NCBI GenBank assembly: GCA_054601695.1
Contig: BAAHQB010000012.1
Coordinates: 1 to 64,000, forward strand
Source: Amorphochlora amoebiformis
Lineage: Eukaryota > Cercozoa > Chlorarachniophyceae
DNA length: 64,000 bases
Direction: 5' to 3'
This document shows positions 1 through 42,854 of this stretch, piece after piece. How positions within the stretch are numbered: the stretch's first letter is position 1; every line of letters starts with the position of its first letter. The translations under genes were made by a program, and so were the position numbers. A model generated the notes under the pieces. The model worked only from the letters and a program-made list of their open reading frames with translations, ran no database searches and was not told the DNA's origin.

Positions 1-29919
<29,919 letters not shown>

Positions 29920-30541
29920 TACATATCAAACAGTTCCCCCGCGTCAATAGCTAAAAGAGACAGATTGAATGATGTATGAAGATGATAGGTCTTTAATAGT
30001 TAAGTTTATTACACTCTAGCTAGTGTTGGCGCCAATATCTAGAATATAATCACATATCATCTAGATTATGGCCCGATGTAGGGTAGTGAAACTAGTGAAA
30101 TGCTTGAAAGCGATATTTGTATATATAATCTCTTACAGTAAGTTGGATTTACATCATGAATAAAGTGAATATCTATGCACATATCTTACTAGATATAGCT
30201 ACACTTTGCCACATACACTAGAGATACAAAGTGTACTGATTGAGTTGTATGTAATTCCGATATCGGAATTGTTATGTTAAGTGTACAATGCTAGACTGGC
30301 TCATGACAATTCAGTTATGAACAAAGTAAGGAATCTAGTGATTGTATGCATCTGGATGTGCTGGCTTCAAGTTGATACGTCTCTCATCATTGCTTGTTGA
30401 CGAGCACCATGCGATATCGTACAGTGTTTTTTCCCACTTTCTCGAGGGCCTATGAGATGTATGAATGGGACTTTTGCCAAGTTTATGTATTGATATGCAA
30501 TGATTTAATTTGTATATGTAACGTTTATAATATCAACTAGA
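29920..30541. other. Complex sequence between convergent ECD and dehydrogenase genes
   Basis: This stretch is not microsatellite and holds no convincing exon. It is expected to contain both 3' untranslated regions. An AATAAA at 30159-30164 on the + strand and a TTTATT at 30005-30010 (AATAAA on the - strand) are candidate polyadenylation signals. Confidence 0.5.
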
Positions 30542-30566
30542 TCAAGTCAGACTAGTAGATATAATA

Positions 30567-30647
<81 letters not shown>

Positions 30648-30702
30648 GCTGATATACACATATGTAGTATACATTCTATCTTTCTGTATTTATAGTTTGC
30701 AC

Positions 30703-30745
<43 letters not shown>

Positions 30746-30880
30746 TATACACATGAAGACATATCTAAATGTAGATGTTTATTCATATTTATGTATAATA
30801 CATGCGTATGTGGGTGTATAATACTGACTTCATTTGCATTCTTAGCATTCATCTCCAACTCTTCCGTCTGTGGATACACC

Positions 30881-30948
<68 letters not shown>

Positions 30949-31376
30949 ATAAGTGTCTAGGTCACGACACGACGCAAGGTTCGAAAACAAGATATCCGAA
31001 GAATTAGTACACGTGTTCAAATAAGTACACGTGTTCAAATACGCACACGTGTTTCAAATAAGGACACGTGTTCAAATAAGTCCACGTGTTCAAATACGTA
31101 CACGTGTTCAAATAAGGACACGTGTTCACATAAGCACACGTGTTCAAATACGTACATGTGTTCAAATAAGGACACGTGTTCAAATAAGGACACGTGTTCA
31201 AATACATACACCAAATAAGGACACGTGTTCAAATAAGTACACGTGTTCAAATAGGGACTCGAAGACATGTACAAAATGCCGAACTTTTCATGGTATATTT
31301 TGGTCCAATGTATATATGTATATATATATATAATATATTTATATGTGTACATATATACATATATATACATATATAC

Positions 31377-31426
<50 letters not shown>

Positions 31427-31728
31427 ATATCCAGACATGTGATATTGAAAATATAGACATAATCATAGACATGCTGGGGATTGCGGGAGATCCCGGAGAT
31501 TGATGGAGATCGCCACACCCGGTACTACCCAAACACTACCCGGTGCTACCGCTACTCTTCGGTAGTGACGGACTTCCGGCTCTATACTACTGGTTTACAC
31601 CGCTACGTTAACAGTATATTATGATATATATATATATATATATATAGATGTAATATATATATATATATATAATATAATATATATATATATATGCATCTTA
31701 TCACACAAGTGAAGGATATATCTTATTC

Positions 31729-31777
<49 letters not shown>

Positions 31778-32151
31778 ATATGTATATATATATATATATA
31801 TATATACATACATGTACATAGATTTTATATGTACCTACATAATTTTTATATACACAGAACCTTATAAATTATATACACACACAAAATACATATACACACA
31901 TACATACATACATATATGCACACACACATACATACACAAAACACATGTGCACACACACATACATACATACATATATAGATACACACACACATACATACAC
32001 AGAACACATATGCACACACACATACATACATACATACATACACACACACATACATACCTTATGATTATGTAAATTATATACACACACACACAAAACGCAT
32101 GTAAAAACATGCATGCATACAAACACACATGCATACACACACACACATATG

Positions 32152-32229
<78 letters not shown>

Positions 32230-34163
32230 CATACCTTATATTTGTCGCAAAAGTCAAGCATAGATTTTATCTCCGAGTGAGACGCGAGGTAAGAACTAAA
32301 CATATCATTTGCATTAACATTACATACCCAACCCTAATATCTGCAATATTAAAATTGAAATATCCGTATATCAAACATCTTAAAAATGAAATATCCGTAT
32401 ATCGAACATCACTATGTAACATATACCAATCGATCCTACCTGGGACTAGGGTTAGCCGTAATGTTTGATTAGGGTTAGGGTAAGGGTTAGGGTTAGGATT
32501 TGGGCTAGGGTTAGGGTTAGGGTTAGGAGTCAGAATTAGGGTTAGGGTTAGGATTAGGGTTAGGGTTAGGATTAGGGCTGGGTTAGGCTAGAATTAGGAT
32601 GTGATTAGGGTTAGGGTTAGGGTTAGGGTTAAGCGTAGGGTTAGGGTTAGTATAAAGGCTACAAATAGGGTTAGTGTTAGGGTTATGATTAGCGGAACGT
32701 CTTCAAACTTCAATGCCTAACCTTAACCCTAACCCTAACCCTAACCCTAACCCCAACCACTCTGTGAAGGAGTCAATGGTCCTCGGACTAAGACATGCTG
32801 AATAATCTGATCCTAACCCTAACCCTAACCCTAATCCTAACCCTAACACTTTAGCACCAGTGCGACTAGCCCTAATCATAGCCCTAATCATAGCCCTAAT
32901 CATATCCCTAATCATAACCCTAATCCTAGGGTTAAGTCCAACAACCCTAATCCTTGAGAGGTCGTTAGGGTCTAGTTAGATTAGGGTGAGGGTTAGGGTT
33001 AGGGTTAGGGTTAGGGTTAGGGTTAGGGTTAGGGTTAGGATTAGGTTTGGGTTTGGGCTCGACTGTGGGTCGTGGAGAAGAATAGGGGTTAGGGTTAGGG
33101 TTAGGGGGTTAGGGCTAGGGTTAGGGTTAGGGTTAGGGGTTGGGTTAGAGTTAGGGTTAGGATGAGATTATTCAGCATGTCTTAGTCCTAGGACCATTGA
33201 CTCGGTTAGGGTTAGGGTTAGGGTTAGGTTAGGGTTAGGGTTAGGGTTAGGGTTACCCGCAGATGGTAAGACGTTTGACTACAAGGGCGTTGGGGCGAAA
33301 AGTCATCGAAGGTGGGAGGCTGGATATATAAGCTATATATATATATATATATTATATAGATACATATGTATAATGCATATATGTATGTATGTGGTTTATA
33401 TGAGGAAGGTATATATAAAATATGTATAAATATATTTTATGTGTTTTTGTATATGTATACATACATAATGTATATACATATATATATATATATATACATA
33501 TGTACCTATATGCATAATATATATATATATATATGTGATATAATATATATATATATATATAAATATGTATATATATATATATATAGATACATATATATAT
33601 ATATGTATATGTATGTACATACATATGTACATATGTGCATATTACATATATATATATATACATATATGTACATATATATTACATATATACATATATATAC
33701 ACATATGTGTATATATTTATAATATATATAAAATACATACATATCTTACCCCACACAACATAGCTTTCCATCCGGCTTAAGCAAATTGAGAAACTGCTCC
33801 CTGAAAGGGTTAGGGTTAGGGTTAGAGTTAGGGTTAGGGTTAGGGTTAGGATTAACGTTAGGGTTAGGGTTAGGGTTAGGGTTAGGGTTAGGATCAGATT
33901 ATTCAGCATGTCTTAGTCCGAGGACCATTGACTCCTCGGTTAGGGTTAGGGTTAGAGTTAGGGTTAGGGTTAGGGTTAGGGTTAGGGTTAGGGTTAGGGT
34001 TAGGATCAGATTATTCAGCACGTCTTAGTCCGAGGACCATTGACTCCTCGGTTAGGGTTAGGGTTAGAGTTAGGGTTAGGGTTAGGGTTAGGGTTAGGGT
34101 TAGGGTTAGGGTTATCCGTTTAAGCAAGTTAGATAACTGCTACCTGGATACATACATATTATA

Positions 34164-34197
<34 letters not shown>

Positions 34198-34321
34198 CAT
34201 AATATATATATATATTTGTACATATATATGTATCTATATATATATATATATATATTATAATATGTCGTGTATATACATATATATATATGTTGTGTACATT
34301 ATATGTATATATATAGATATA

Positions 34322-34374
<53 letters not shown>

Positions 34375-34646
34375 ATGTGTACTACCATGTTACTACATTT
34401 ACTATTTGAGTATGTGACTATATTGTTACTTGATGGCTATTCAGAGAAATAGAGATAGAGAGATGAGAGAGAGAGAGAAAGAGAGAGATGAGAGAGAGAG
34501 AGATGAGAGAAAGGGATGAGAGAGAGAGATGGGAGAGAGAGAGAGATGAGAGAGAGATGATAGACAGAGAGAGATGAGAGAGAGATGATAGACAGAGAGA
34601 GATGAGAGAGAGAGATGAGAGAGAGAGAGAAATAGAGATAGAGAGA

Positions 34647-34677
<31 letters not shown>

Positions 34678-34920
34678 TGAGAGAGAGAGATGAGAGAGAG
34701 AGAGATGATAGAGAGAGAGAGAGTGAGATGAGAGGGAGAGAGAGAGAGAGAGATGAGAGAGAAAAAGGAGAGAGAGATGAGAGATGAGAGATAGAGAGAT
34801 GAGAAGAGAGAGAGAGATGAGGGAGAGAGAGCTGGGAGGAAGAGAGAGATGAGAGAGATGAGAGAGATGAGAGAGATGTGAGATGAGAGGGAGAGAGAGA
34901 AAGCGATGCGAGAGAGAGGT

Positions 34921-34955
<35 letters not shown>

Positions 34956-35302
34956 GATGAGAGAGAAAGAGAGAGAGAGAGATGAGAGAGTAGAGAGAGA
35001 TGAGGGAGAGAGAGATGAGAGGAAGAGAGAGAGATAGAGAGAGTTTGAACGACCATTTGACGCCTGGTCCAGAAATCGTGGATAGGAGAAAATCGAATGA
35101 ATCTTTATGACTTGCTAGCTGCTTTTCTGATATATACGTTATATATAATGTATATGCATATCTATATTTATGCATACATTATATGTATAGAAATATATGT
35201 ATATATATAGATATAATGTATAATATATATAATACATATATATATATATATATGTTATGTGTAAATCTATGTATACGTATGTGCATATGTGTGCATATAC
35301 AG

Positions 35303-35345
<43 letters not shown>

Positions 35346-35354
35346 TTATATAAG

Positions 35355-35396
<42 letters not shown>

Positions 35397-35437
35397 ATAC
35401 AAATAAATATATATATATACACACACGTATATATATA

Positions 35438-35481
<44 letters not shown>

Positions 35482-36591
35482 AAACCAACGATATAAATAG
35501 CATGAGAGGACGCAGATTGATTTGCTGATATCTGTAGCGTGCAGAAACATACCCATAGGTATACTTGAGATCATTGGAGATCCCGGAGATTGCTGGAGAT
35601 CAGCTCACCGGTACTAACCGGTGCTGGATACTAGTAACGGGGTTTCAGACCAGTAGGTGACGCTTCGCTCCGGAAGTTTCCCGGAAGATTATTCTAGTAC
35701 CAAGTTAAGTTATATAGTTCAAACTTAGAAATGCGAATAGGCCTTAATCATGCAATGTCATACTGCAGCGGGCTAGGGTAAGTGTGAGGGGATATATGTA
35801 TATATATATATGTACGTATATATGTTACTTATATATATATATGTATATATATTATATATATATATATATTATATATATATATATATATCATTTTCACCAT
35901 CAGTCGACACGATAAACCCAGCAGCGCCAAACTTCTCAGCCTCTGAGTTAGGGTTAGGGTTAGGGTTAGGGTTAGGGTTAGGGTTAGGGTTAGGGTTAGG
36001 ATCAGATTATTCAGCATGTCTGAGTCCTAGGACCATTGACTCCTCCAAAGAGTGGGGCTATAGTGCTGTTGATAACAGTTAGGGTTAGGGTTAGGGTTAG
36101 GGTTAGGGTTAGGATTAGGGTTAGGGTTAGCTGTACATATCTTCTAAATATATATATACCCTCAAGTCTCATTCGGAATAAGGGAAGTGTTAGGTTCAGG
36201 GGTTAGGGTTAGGGTTAGGGTTAGGATTAAGGTTAGGGTTAGGGTTAGGGTTAGAATCCGTTTAGTCGGCATGTCTTAGCCGTAGGGTTAGATATGATTA
36301 CCAGGTTTCTTGTTAGGAGAGCGGGTGATGACGTATGTTTTACACCCTAATTTCGCGGCAAATTGCACGGCCATATGACCCAGTCCACCGAATCTTAGGG
36401 TTAGGGTTAGGGTTAGGGTTAGGGTTAGGGTTAGGGTTAGGGTTAGGGTTAGGGTAAGGGTTTGGAGAATGTATGTGTGACGTATAGGTATGTGTATGAT
36501 ATAATATATTCTATGAGTATATTTATGTATTATATACATAACAGTATGTACATAAATATATTTAAATACATAATGTTTATATTTATACATA

Positions 36592-36636
<45 letters not shown>

Positions 36637-36711
36637 ACATATTATTAATATTTGTATATACGTATATGGTATATATATATATATATATATATGGTATATA
36701 TACATATATAT

Positions 36712-36759
<48 letters not shown>

Positions 36760-36841
36760 CGTTCTTTTTTACATTTACAATGATGTAAATACGTATACAC
36801 ACATGCACACACACACACATACACACACACATATATATGTA

Positions 36842-36898
<57 letters not shown>

Positions 36899-37057
36899 TA
36901 TGTACATACTTGTAAAATTTGCTACGTGATATATTTAAATATTATATATATATATATAATATATATAAATGTAATATATATATATATATATATGTATGCA
37001 TATATGTATAAGATACAATTCATACATAAATACATACATTCACATATATACATATGC

Positions 37058-37088
<31 letters not shown>

Positions 37089-37090
37089 TT

Positions 37091-37135
<45 letters not shown>

Positions 37136-39286
37136 CCCGCAGATCCCGACCTTGTCACCCTTTTTCACCTACGGGTCAGAAGGATTTAGGATTAGGGTTA
37201 GGGTTAGGGTTAGGGTTAGGGTTAGGGTTAGAAGGATTAGGGTTAGCGTTAGGGTTTAGTTTTAGGGTTAGGGTTGGAAGGGTTAGGGTTAGCCTTAGGA
37301 TCAGATTATTCAGCATGTCTTAGTCCGAGGACCAATGACTCCTCCACAGAGTGGGGCTATAGTGCTGTTTGGGATAACAGCAGATCGTGTTGGTGGGGTA
37401 AAGGTTAGGGTTAGGGTTAGGGTTAGGGTTAGGGTTAGGGTTAGAAGGATTAGGGTAAAGGTTAGGGTTAGGGGCAGGGTTAGGGTTAGGAGGATAGAGT
37501 AGGGAGGATTAGGGGTAGGGTTAGGGTTAGGGTTAGGGTTAGGGGTTAGGGTTAGGGTTAGGGTTAGGCTTAGGATCAGATTCTTCAGATTAAGGTTGGT
37601 TGGGGTTAGGGTTAGGGTTACGGTTTGGGAATAGGGGTTAGGGTAAGGGGAGATAAAAATACATGTATATATTATATGTAGACATAATACATATATGTAT
37701 ATATATATATATATATATGTATAGATTACAATAAATAATATACAAAACATTCAACCTACACACACACACATATATATATATATATGTATATAAATATACA
37801 TATATATATATATATATATGCAACCATATGTATATACTTATAATACCATGTATAAAACCATATTTATATTCTTTATCTGAATATCAATATCTGTATATTA
37901 TCTAGAATATAATAGACTCCTTAGAAATGTAAATACAGAATACACACATATACTATATATATGAAAATATATATACATATATATATTATATATATATATA
38001 TATATATATCCAACCTCTCTTTCTCTCCTCTCTCCTCTCCCCCCCCCTCCTCTCCCCCTCTCTTCCTCTCATAATCATCTCTCTTCTCTTTTCCTCTCCC
38101 TCTCCCCTTTCCTCGCTTGTACTCGGTCTCTTGCCAACCCCCTTCCCTCTGCACTTACCTAAAAAACCCAAAATCTATCCCCTAACCCCAGCCATTCTCT
38201 TCCGCTCTCCTAACATCTCTTCCCCCCCCCCCCCCCCCCAAAAACTCTCTCTTCCTCTCGTTTTCGAAGCCCAAACCACGTAACCCGTTTAGTTTGCCTT
38301 GTAGTGTACGAAGGGAGACCATGTTGTAATCCCTGCGCAGAGGAGTGGTCCGACCTTTTAGAGGGTTAGGGTTAGGGTTAGGGTTAGGGTTAGGGTTAGG
38401 GTTAGGGTTAGGGTTAAGGTTAGGGTTAGGGTTAGGGTGAGATTTCGGGTAGGCGGAAGCTAAGGTTAGCGAGAGCTGGGATAAGGTTTAGTGGGCTGGA
38501 GGTTAGGGTTAGACAATGGGGTTAGGATTAGGGTTAGGGTTAGGGTTAGGGTTAGGGTTAGGTTAGGGTTAGGGTTAGGGTTAGGGTTAGGGTTAGGGTT
38601 ATGAGTTGGGATTAGAGCTAGGGTTAGTATCGGGTGCCTTGTTTGGAGGGATGCCTGATGGGATAGGGAACGCCCTGAAAGGTTAGGGTTAGGATCAGAT
38701 TATTCAGCATGTCTTAGTCCTAGGACCATTGACTCCTCCACAGGTTAGGGTTAGGGTTAGGGTTAGGGTTAGGGTTAGGGTTAGGGTTAGGGTTAGGGTT
38801 GTTAGGATCAGATTATTCAGCATGTGTGAGCCCTAGGTATTGACCCCACTAGTAGTGGGGCTATTATGTTGGGAGCGACCTCAGCAGATCTCATGATTTG
38901 GTTTGCAAGATGGCTTAGGGTTAGGGTTAGGGTTAGGGTTAGGGTTAGGGTTAGGGTTAGGGTTTGACCAGTGGGCTTTGACTCGTAATCTTTCGGAGAA
39001 TCCGCCATAGGTATGAGGTTGAAGCTTGTCACCTATATATACATACATATATTATATTATATATTAAAAAAAATACATATATATTATACATGTATATGTA
39101 TATGTATATATATACATATATATGGAGATATATATCTATATATCTATATATGTATATGTATAGAACATATACATTTTTTACATTGTTTTTGTATTCATAT
39201 CTGTATCTTAAAATCAATATGTGTATAAATATGTAAACATATAAACAGATATGTATATATGTATATAGATATCAATATATAATATA

Positions 39287-39321
<35 letters not shown>

Positions 39322-39408
39322 TTATATATTATGTATGTATGAACATATAATATGCACGTATAATATAAATTGTATTCTTGTACATACAGTGGGGGTACTA
39401 TAGTCCTC

Positions 39409-39452
<44 letters not shown>

Positions 39453-39611
39453 ATATATATATATATACATATGTATGTATATACATATGTATGTATATAT
39501 ATATATATACATACATACACATGCGTATATATCTTTTTTTTTCTTAAAGATTTATACAAACGAACACAAACACATATTCCTATATACATGCATATACATA
39601 TACACATATAT

Positions 39612-39684
<73 letters not shown>

Positions 39685-39742
39685 CTATCAAATACCAGTT
39701 AGGGGGACACACACATATTCCTATATACATGTATATACATAT

Positions 39743-39778
<36 letters not shown>

Positions 39779-39850
39779 CCAGTTAGGGGGACACACACAT
39801 ATTCGTATATACATGTATATACATATACACACACACATACACATACACAT

Positions 39851-39899
<49 letters not shown>

Positions 39900-39952
39900 C
39901 CAGTAGGGGTATTATAACTCTTCAATTTCTTCTTGCACAGCTGTTGTGCTCC

Positions 39953-40038
<86 letters not shown>

Positions 40039-40276
40039 TATCAGAATTAGGGTTAGGGTTACGATCAGATATTATTTCAGCATGTCTTAGTCCGAGGACC
40101 ATTGACTCAGGGTTAGGGTTAGGGTTAGGTTAGGGTTAGAATCAGGATTAGGGTTAGGTTAGGGTTAGAATTAGGATTAGGGTTAGGGTTAGGGTTAGGG
40201 TTAGGGTTAGGGTTAGGGTCACTCGCTTGCAATCCTGACAGATTCCACAAGACCCTATATGATTATCGAATATATA

Positions 40277-40345
<69 letters not shown>

Positions 40346-40350
40346 TCTAC

Positions 40351-40390
<40 letters not shown>

Positions 40391-41041
40391 CATACATATT
40401 GTAACATACCCAAAGAGACACAGAGAGAGATTAGCAATAGACTAAAGTTTAAAACACACGTAGCATTCCATCAGAACCAACCCTTCTAGCATTATGATTA
40501 GAGGGTTAGCTTTCCGTTAAAATTAGTTAAAATCACCTGTTTGTGGCCCGACACCAACCCTCATGCCTTCTTTAAGTGTCTGGGGTACATTTATTAGTTA
40601 TTAGGGTTAGTTTTGGGTTCCGAATGGGCTGATATTAAAGGTTAGGGTTAGCGTTAGGGTTATTAGGGTTAGCGTTAGGGTTATTAGGGTTAGCGTTTAT
40701 TAGGGTTAGCGTTAGGGTTATTAGGGTTAGCGTTAGAGTTATTAGGTTAGCGTTAGGGTTATTAGGGTTCGGGTTAGGGTAGGGGTTAGAGGGTTAGGGT
40801 TAGGGTTACTGTGACGCCCTTGCCGAGAGATTCGACAATCCCGACGATTTCATGGCCTGGTACCTGGATTAGAGTTAGGGTTAGGGTTAGGGTTAGGGTT
40901 GGTTAGGGTTAATTACAAGCGGAAAGCTGGCGCCTCCCCAGTCGTTGTGGACCTATTGTTGTTGGGATATGTTGTATTGGGATTAAAGGATTGTATACTA
41001 TATATATATATATATGTGTGTGTATATGTGTGTGTATATAT

Positions 41042-41093
<52 letters not shown>

Positions 41094-41292
41094 GCATATA
41101 CACATGTGTGTGTACACACACAATATGTGTGTGTGTGTGTGTATGTGTGTACACAATATTAATAAATATATACATGTATACATTCGTGTATATAATATAT
41201 TCCTGCTTTGTAACTGTAAATGTCTGACAAATGCTATGATTCATATGTGTGTACATAGTAAATATACATATACACACATACATTATATATAT

Positions 41293-41323
<31 letters not shown>

Positions 41324-41382
41324 GTAATATACTTATATATATATATATATATATATGTATATGTATGTGTATATATATTATA

Positions 41383-41445
<63 letters not shown>

Positions 41446-41469
41446 CATATATATATATATATATATATA

Positions 41470-41500
<31 letters not shown>

Positions 41501-41667
41501 CCTGGTGTAGATCTGAATGGCAAACGCCACAGGATTCAACCCGAATTTCCACCTATACAAATATACAATATGCACATATATACATATAGATATCTCTATA
41601 TATTATTATACATCTATATGTCCCTCTATATACACACCTTAAAAAAAACATCTGCTTACATGTATGC

Positions 41668-41706
<39 letters not shown>

Positions 41707-42334
41707 TTATATACCTACTTGAAATATATATATATATAAAAAAGTGACATATTTTAGATTTATATATGTACGCCTATTTTCATAATCAACACGCATGACA
41801 CGTGTAGCCATTCATCACACACTGACCTCATCGTCCTTCAAAGGGATAGGAACGTACTCGAAATCCTTTTTCATCAATCAATGTAAGGGCTAGGGGTCAG
41901 ATTTTTGAGTTAGGATCAGATTATTCAGCATGTCGTAGTCCGAGGACCATTGACTCCTCCACGGAGTAGGGATATAGTGCTGTTAGGGATAACAGCAGAT
42001 CGTGTTGTTGGGGGTGTTGAGTTAGGGCTCACCTTCGGGTTAGGGTTATGAGAACCCAAGCGGTGTAAATGCAAAATGTATTCACACTTTTGGGGAGGGA
42101 AAAAGTGGAATTGACATATGACCTTGATAGATCCCTTAGCTTCGTAGGCTGCAAATGCTTTAAACTTGGCCTGCGTGTATATATTTATCAGATGGCTAGA
42201 TATTGACACAAGAAATAGTGATGCATTTAAAAACCCCAAACCCCCCCCCCCCCACCAATCTCTACCAAACCAGAGAACAAGAGAATGTGACACGGCCTAC
42301 AGTCACGACATATGCGGCTCACCCTAAGGTTCAT
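30542..42334 (-). CDS. Zinc-dependent NADP(H) alcohol dehydrogenase, cinnamyl-alcohol-dehydrogenase type
   Basis: Medium-chain dehydrogenase that interconverts aldehydes and alcohols; substrate unknown. Exons (transcript order): 42323-42334, 42123-42170, 41827-41865, 41502-41552, 40917-40952, 40810-40863, 40537-40579, 40223-40254, 39901-39952, 38969-39032, 38638-38674, 38298-38354, 37137-37168, 36302-36393, 35898-35942, 35051-35126, 33750-33800, 33257-33319, 32235-32295, 30829-30879, 30646-30683, 30542-30551. Every join keeps phase; the sum is 1044 nt, 348 codons including stop, the usual family length. Visible: catalytic zinc ligands in CGVCHSD, PGHEIVG and PLLCAG; four structural-zinc cysteines (CGICQDC plus LC); Rossmann GFGGLGH; TRSPNKK, whose SR/SRS-like stretch favours [13 protein letters not shown] near the C-terminus. 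Two introns start with GC. The first exon (MNLR) and the last two are the least certain. No targeting peptide is seen. Confidence 0.93.
31009..31255. repeat. 18-bp minisatellite with ACACGTGT palindrome
   Basis: About 13 units of ACACGTGTTCAAATAAGG or close variants lie in a dehydrogenase intron. The core ACACGTGT contains the CACGTG palindrome (E-box/G-box type). Units vary mainly in the last four bases, and one unit near 31205 is truncated. Confidence 0.92.
31856..32230. repeat. CACACATACATA repeats followed by a (TA)n run
   Basis: ACACACACATACATAC-type sequence fills 31860-32150, then a pure TA tract to about 32224. The TA run abuts the donor of the dehydrogenase exon 32235-32295 on the - strand. 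Nothing coding is seen. Confidence 0.85.
32440..33256. repeat. Telomeric repeat block with an orientation switch and two cassettes
   Basis: Degenerate TTAGGG on the + strand (32443-32690) switches to CCCTAA (32712-32945) and back to TTAGGG (32970-33256). Cassette copies lie at 32758-32813 and, in the opposite sense, 33160-33203. The right edge is the donor GG|GTAACCC of dehydrogenase exon 33257-33319 (- strand). Confidence 0.92.
33801..34118. repeat. (TTAGGG)n with two near-identical cassette units
   Basis: Three TTAGGG arrays alternate with cassettes at 33891-33938 and 34002-34051. The array-plus-cassette unit is repeated almost exactly. It is in the dehydrogenase intron upstream (in transcript order) of exon 33750-33800; the transcript strand reads CCCTAA. 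Confidence 0.92.
34440..35050. repeat. GAGATGA-type purine tract in a dehydrogenase intron
   Basis: GA-rich on the + strand with regular ATGAGAGA units, so it is CT-rich in the transcript. It starts next to the donor TGGTC|GTTCAA of exon 35051-35126. Long SLSLSH-type frames from this tract are repeat translations. Confidence 0.9.
35943..36475. repeat. Telomeric repeats and cassette around dehydrogenase exon 36302-36393
   Basis: TTAGGG arrays lie at 35946-36000, 36079-36130, 36202-36254 and 36396-36465. A long cassette copy is at 35999-36078 and a diverged one near 36254-36287. The acceptor of exon 36302-36393 is the AAG of a final CCCTAAG in the transcript strand. Confidence 0.9.
37169..37660. 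repeat. Telomeric repeats with long cassette copy
   Basis: TTAGGG-rich sequence with AAGGATTAGG and GGGGTTAGGG variants. A long-form cassette at 37297-37398 includes the GTGGGGCTATAGTGCTGTT half. The block is within the intron between dehydrogenase exons 38298-38354 and 37137-37168. Confidence 0.9.
38296..38297 (-). other. GC splice donor after dehydrogenase exon 38298-38354
   Basis: The exon ends TACAAG and the intron begins GCAAAC on the - strand. Joining to exon 37137-37168 gives [16 protein letters not shown] in phase 0, as expected for the family. Confidence 0.82.
38355..38968. repeat. Two short dehydrogenase introns made of telomeric repeat and cassettes
   Basis: Intron 38675-38968 (294 bp) contains two cassettes (38691-38744, 38805-38902) within TTAGGG arrays and no TA microsatellite. 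Intron 38355-38637 is also telomeric repeat and starts with a GC donor. In the transcript strand both read CCCTAA. Confidence 0.92.
38636..38637 (-). other. GC splice donor after dehydrogenase exon 38638-38674
   Basis: The exon ends AACAAG and the intron begins GCACCC on the - strand. The joined product [13 protein letters not shown] matches the family. No GT follows before an in-frame stop. Confidence 0.8.
40045..40222. repeat. Telomeric repeats with cassette
   Basis: TTAGGG-type repeat with a cassette copy at 40062-40110 (one insertion in GATCAGATATTATTTCAGC). It abuts the donor of dehydrogenase exon 40223-40254, so the intron begins GTGACCC in the transcript. Confidence 0.88.
40580..40916. 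repeat. TTAGGG / TTAGCG repeats around exon 40810-40863
   Basis: GTTATTAGGGTTAGCG units repeat at 40640-40770, followed by ordinary TTAGGG. The dehydrogenase exon encoding [15 protein letters not shown] is embedded in it. Its donor, ACA|GTAACCC in the transcript, is made by the telomeric repeat itself. Confidence 0.88.
41911..42011 (-). repeat. Long-form telomere-linked cassette near the dehydrogenase 5' end
   Basis: A full-length copy of the dispersed cassette with only traces of telomeric repeat beside it. It contains GATCAGATTATTCAGCATGT and the AGTGCTGTTAGGGATAACAG half. It lies in an early dehydrogenase intron. Confidence 0.85.
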
Positions 42335-42854
42335 ATCCGTTGATGCTAACCCTCGCCAGGGTACCCCCTGATTCCACTCTCGAAGCGAAAAGAAGCATAC
42401 TCCACCAAACCACAAAAAATGATCGGGCCGAAAAATTGATTCGGCACCCAAAAGGTACCCTTCGGATTCTGAGAGTGTCCCTCCAACCTGTGAGGTACCT
42501 CATATCGCTAACCTTGGAATCCATGGGGGGGGGCCCGACAGGTGTAGACGTGGATAGGTTCTGTGTATTGTAGTTCTAATATCAAGATATGCATGGATAA
42601 GATATAACGAAATTCAATATTAGATATGTGCATATCTCCCGAGCTTATGGGGAAATATCCAAGCGTCGGAGGCTAAAATTGCCGAGGAATTATTTAAACA
42701 TGCTTATTAAGAAAAGAATATAAGCATATCTTACTATAGATATCACATTGACGAAAATAGAAATGCGCACCCTCTAAAGATGGATTTGACTGCCGCCCTT
42801 CGCCGGCTCTAGAAGGGGCGTGACCCGGAACCTCACAATCGAAGTCTTCCCGGC
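42335..42854. promoter_or_regulatory. Divergent intergenic region, dehydrogenase / AlkB-like gene
   Basis: About 520 bp of complex sequence separate the proposed start of the dehydrogenase (42334, - strand) from the zinc-finger exon (42855, + strand). It presumably holds both promoters. I recognise no specific element; a G10 run lies near 42525. Confidence 0.45.

Noticed and set aside
33786-34260. Open frames of [18 protein letters not shown] and PNPNPN
   Set aside because: These are translations of TTAGGG or CCCTAA arrays, not proteins.
37297-37398. Cassette frame [17 protein letters not shown] as the true dehydrogenase exon
   Set aside because: It resembles the APLLCAG region, but exon 38298-38354 ([14 protein letters not shown]) supplies that part in the right phase. 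The same cassette occurs in ECD introns, so the likeness is probably chance or relic.
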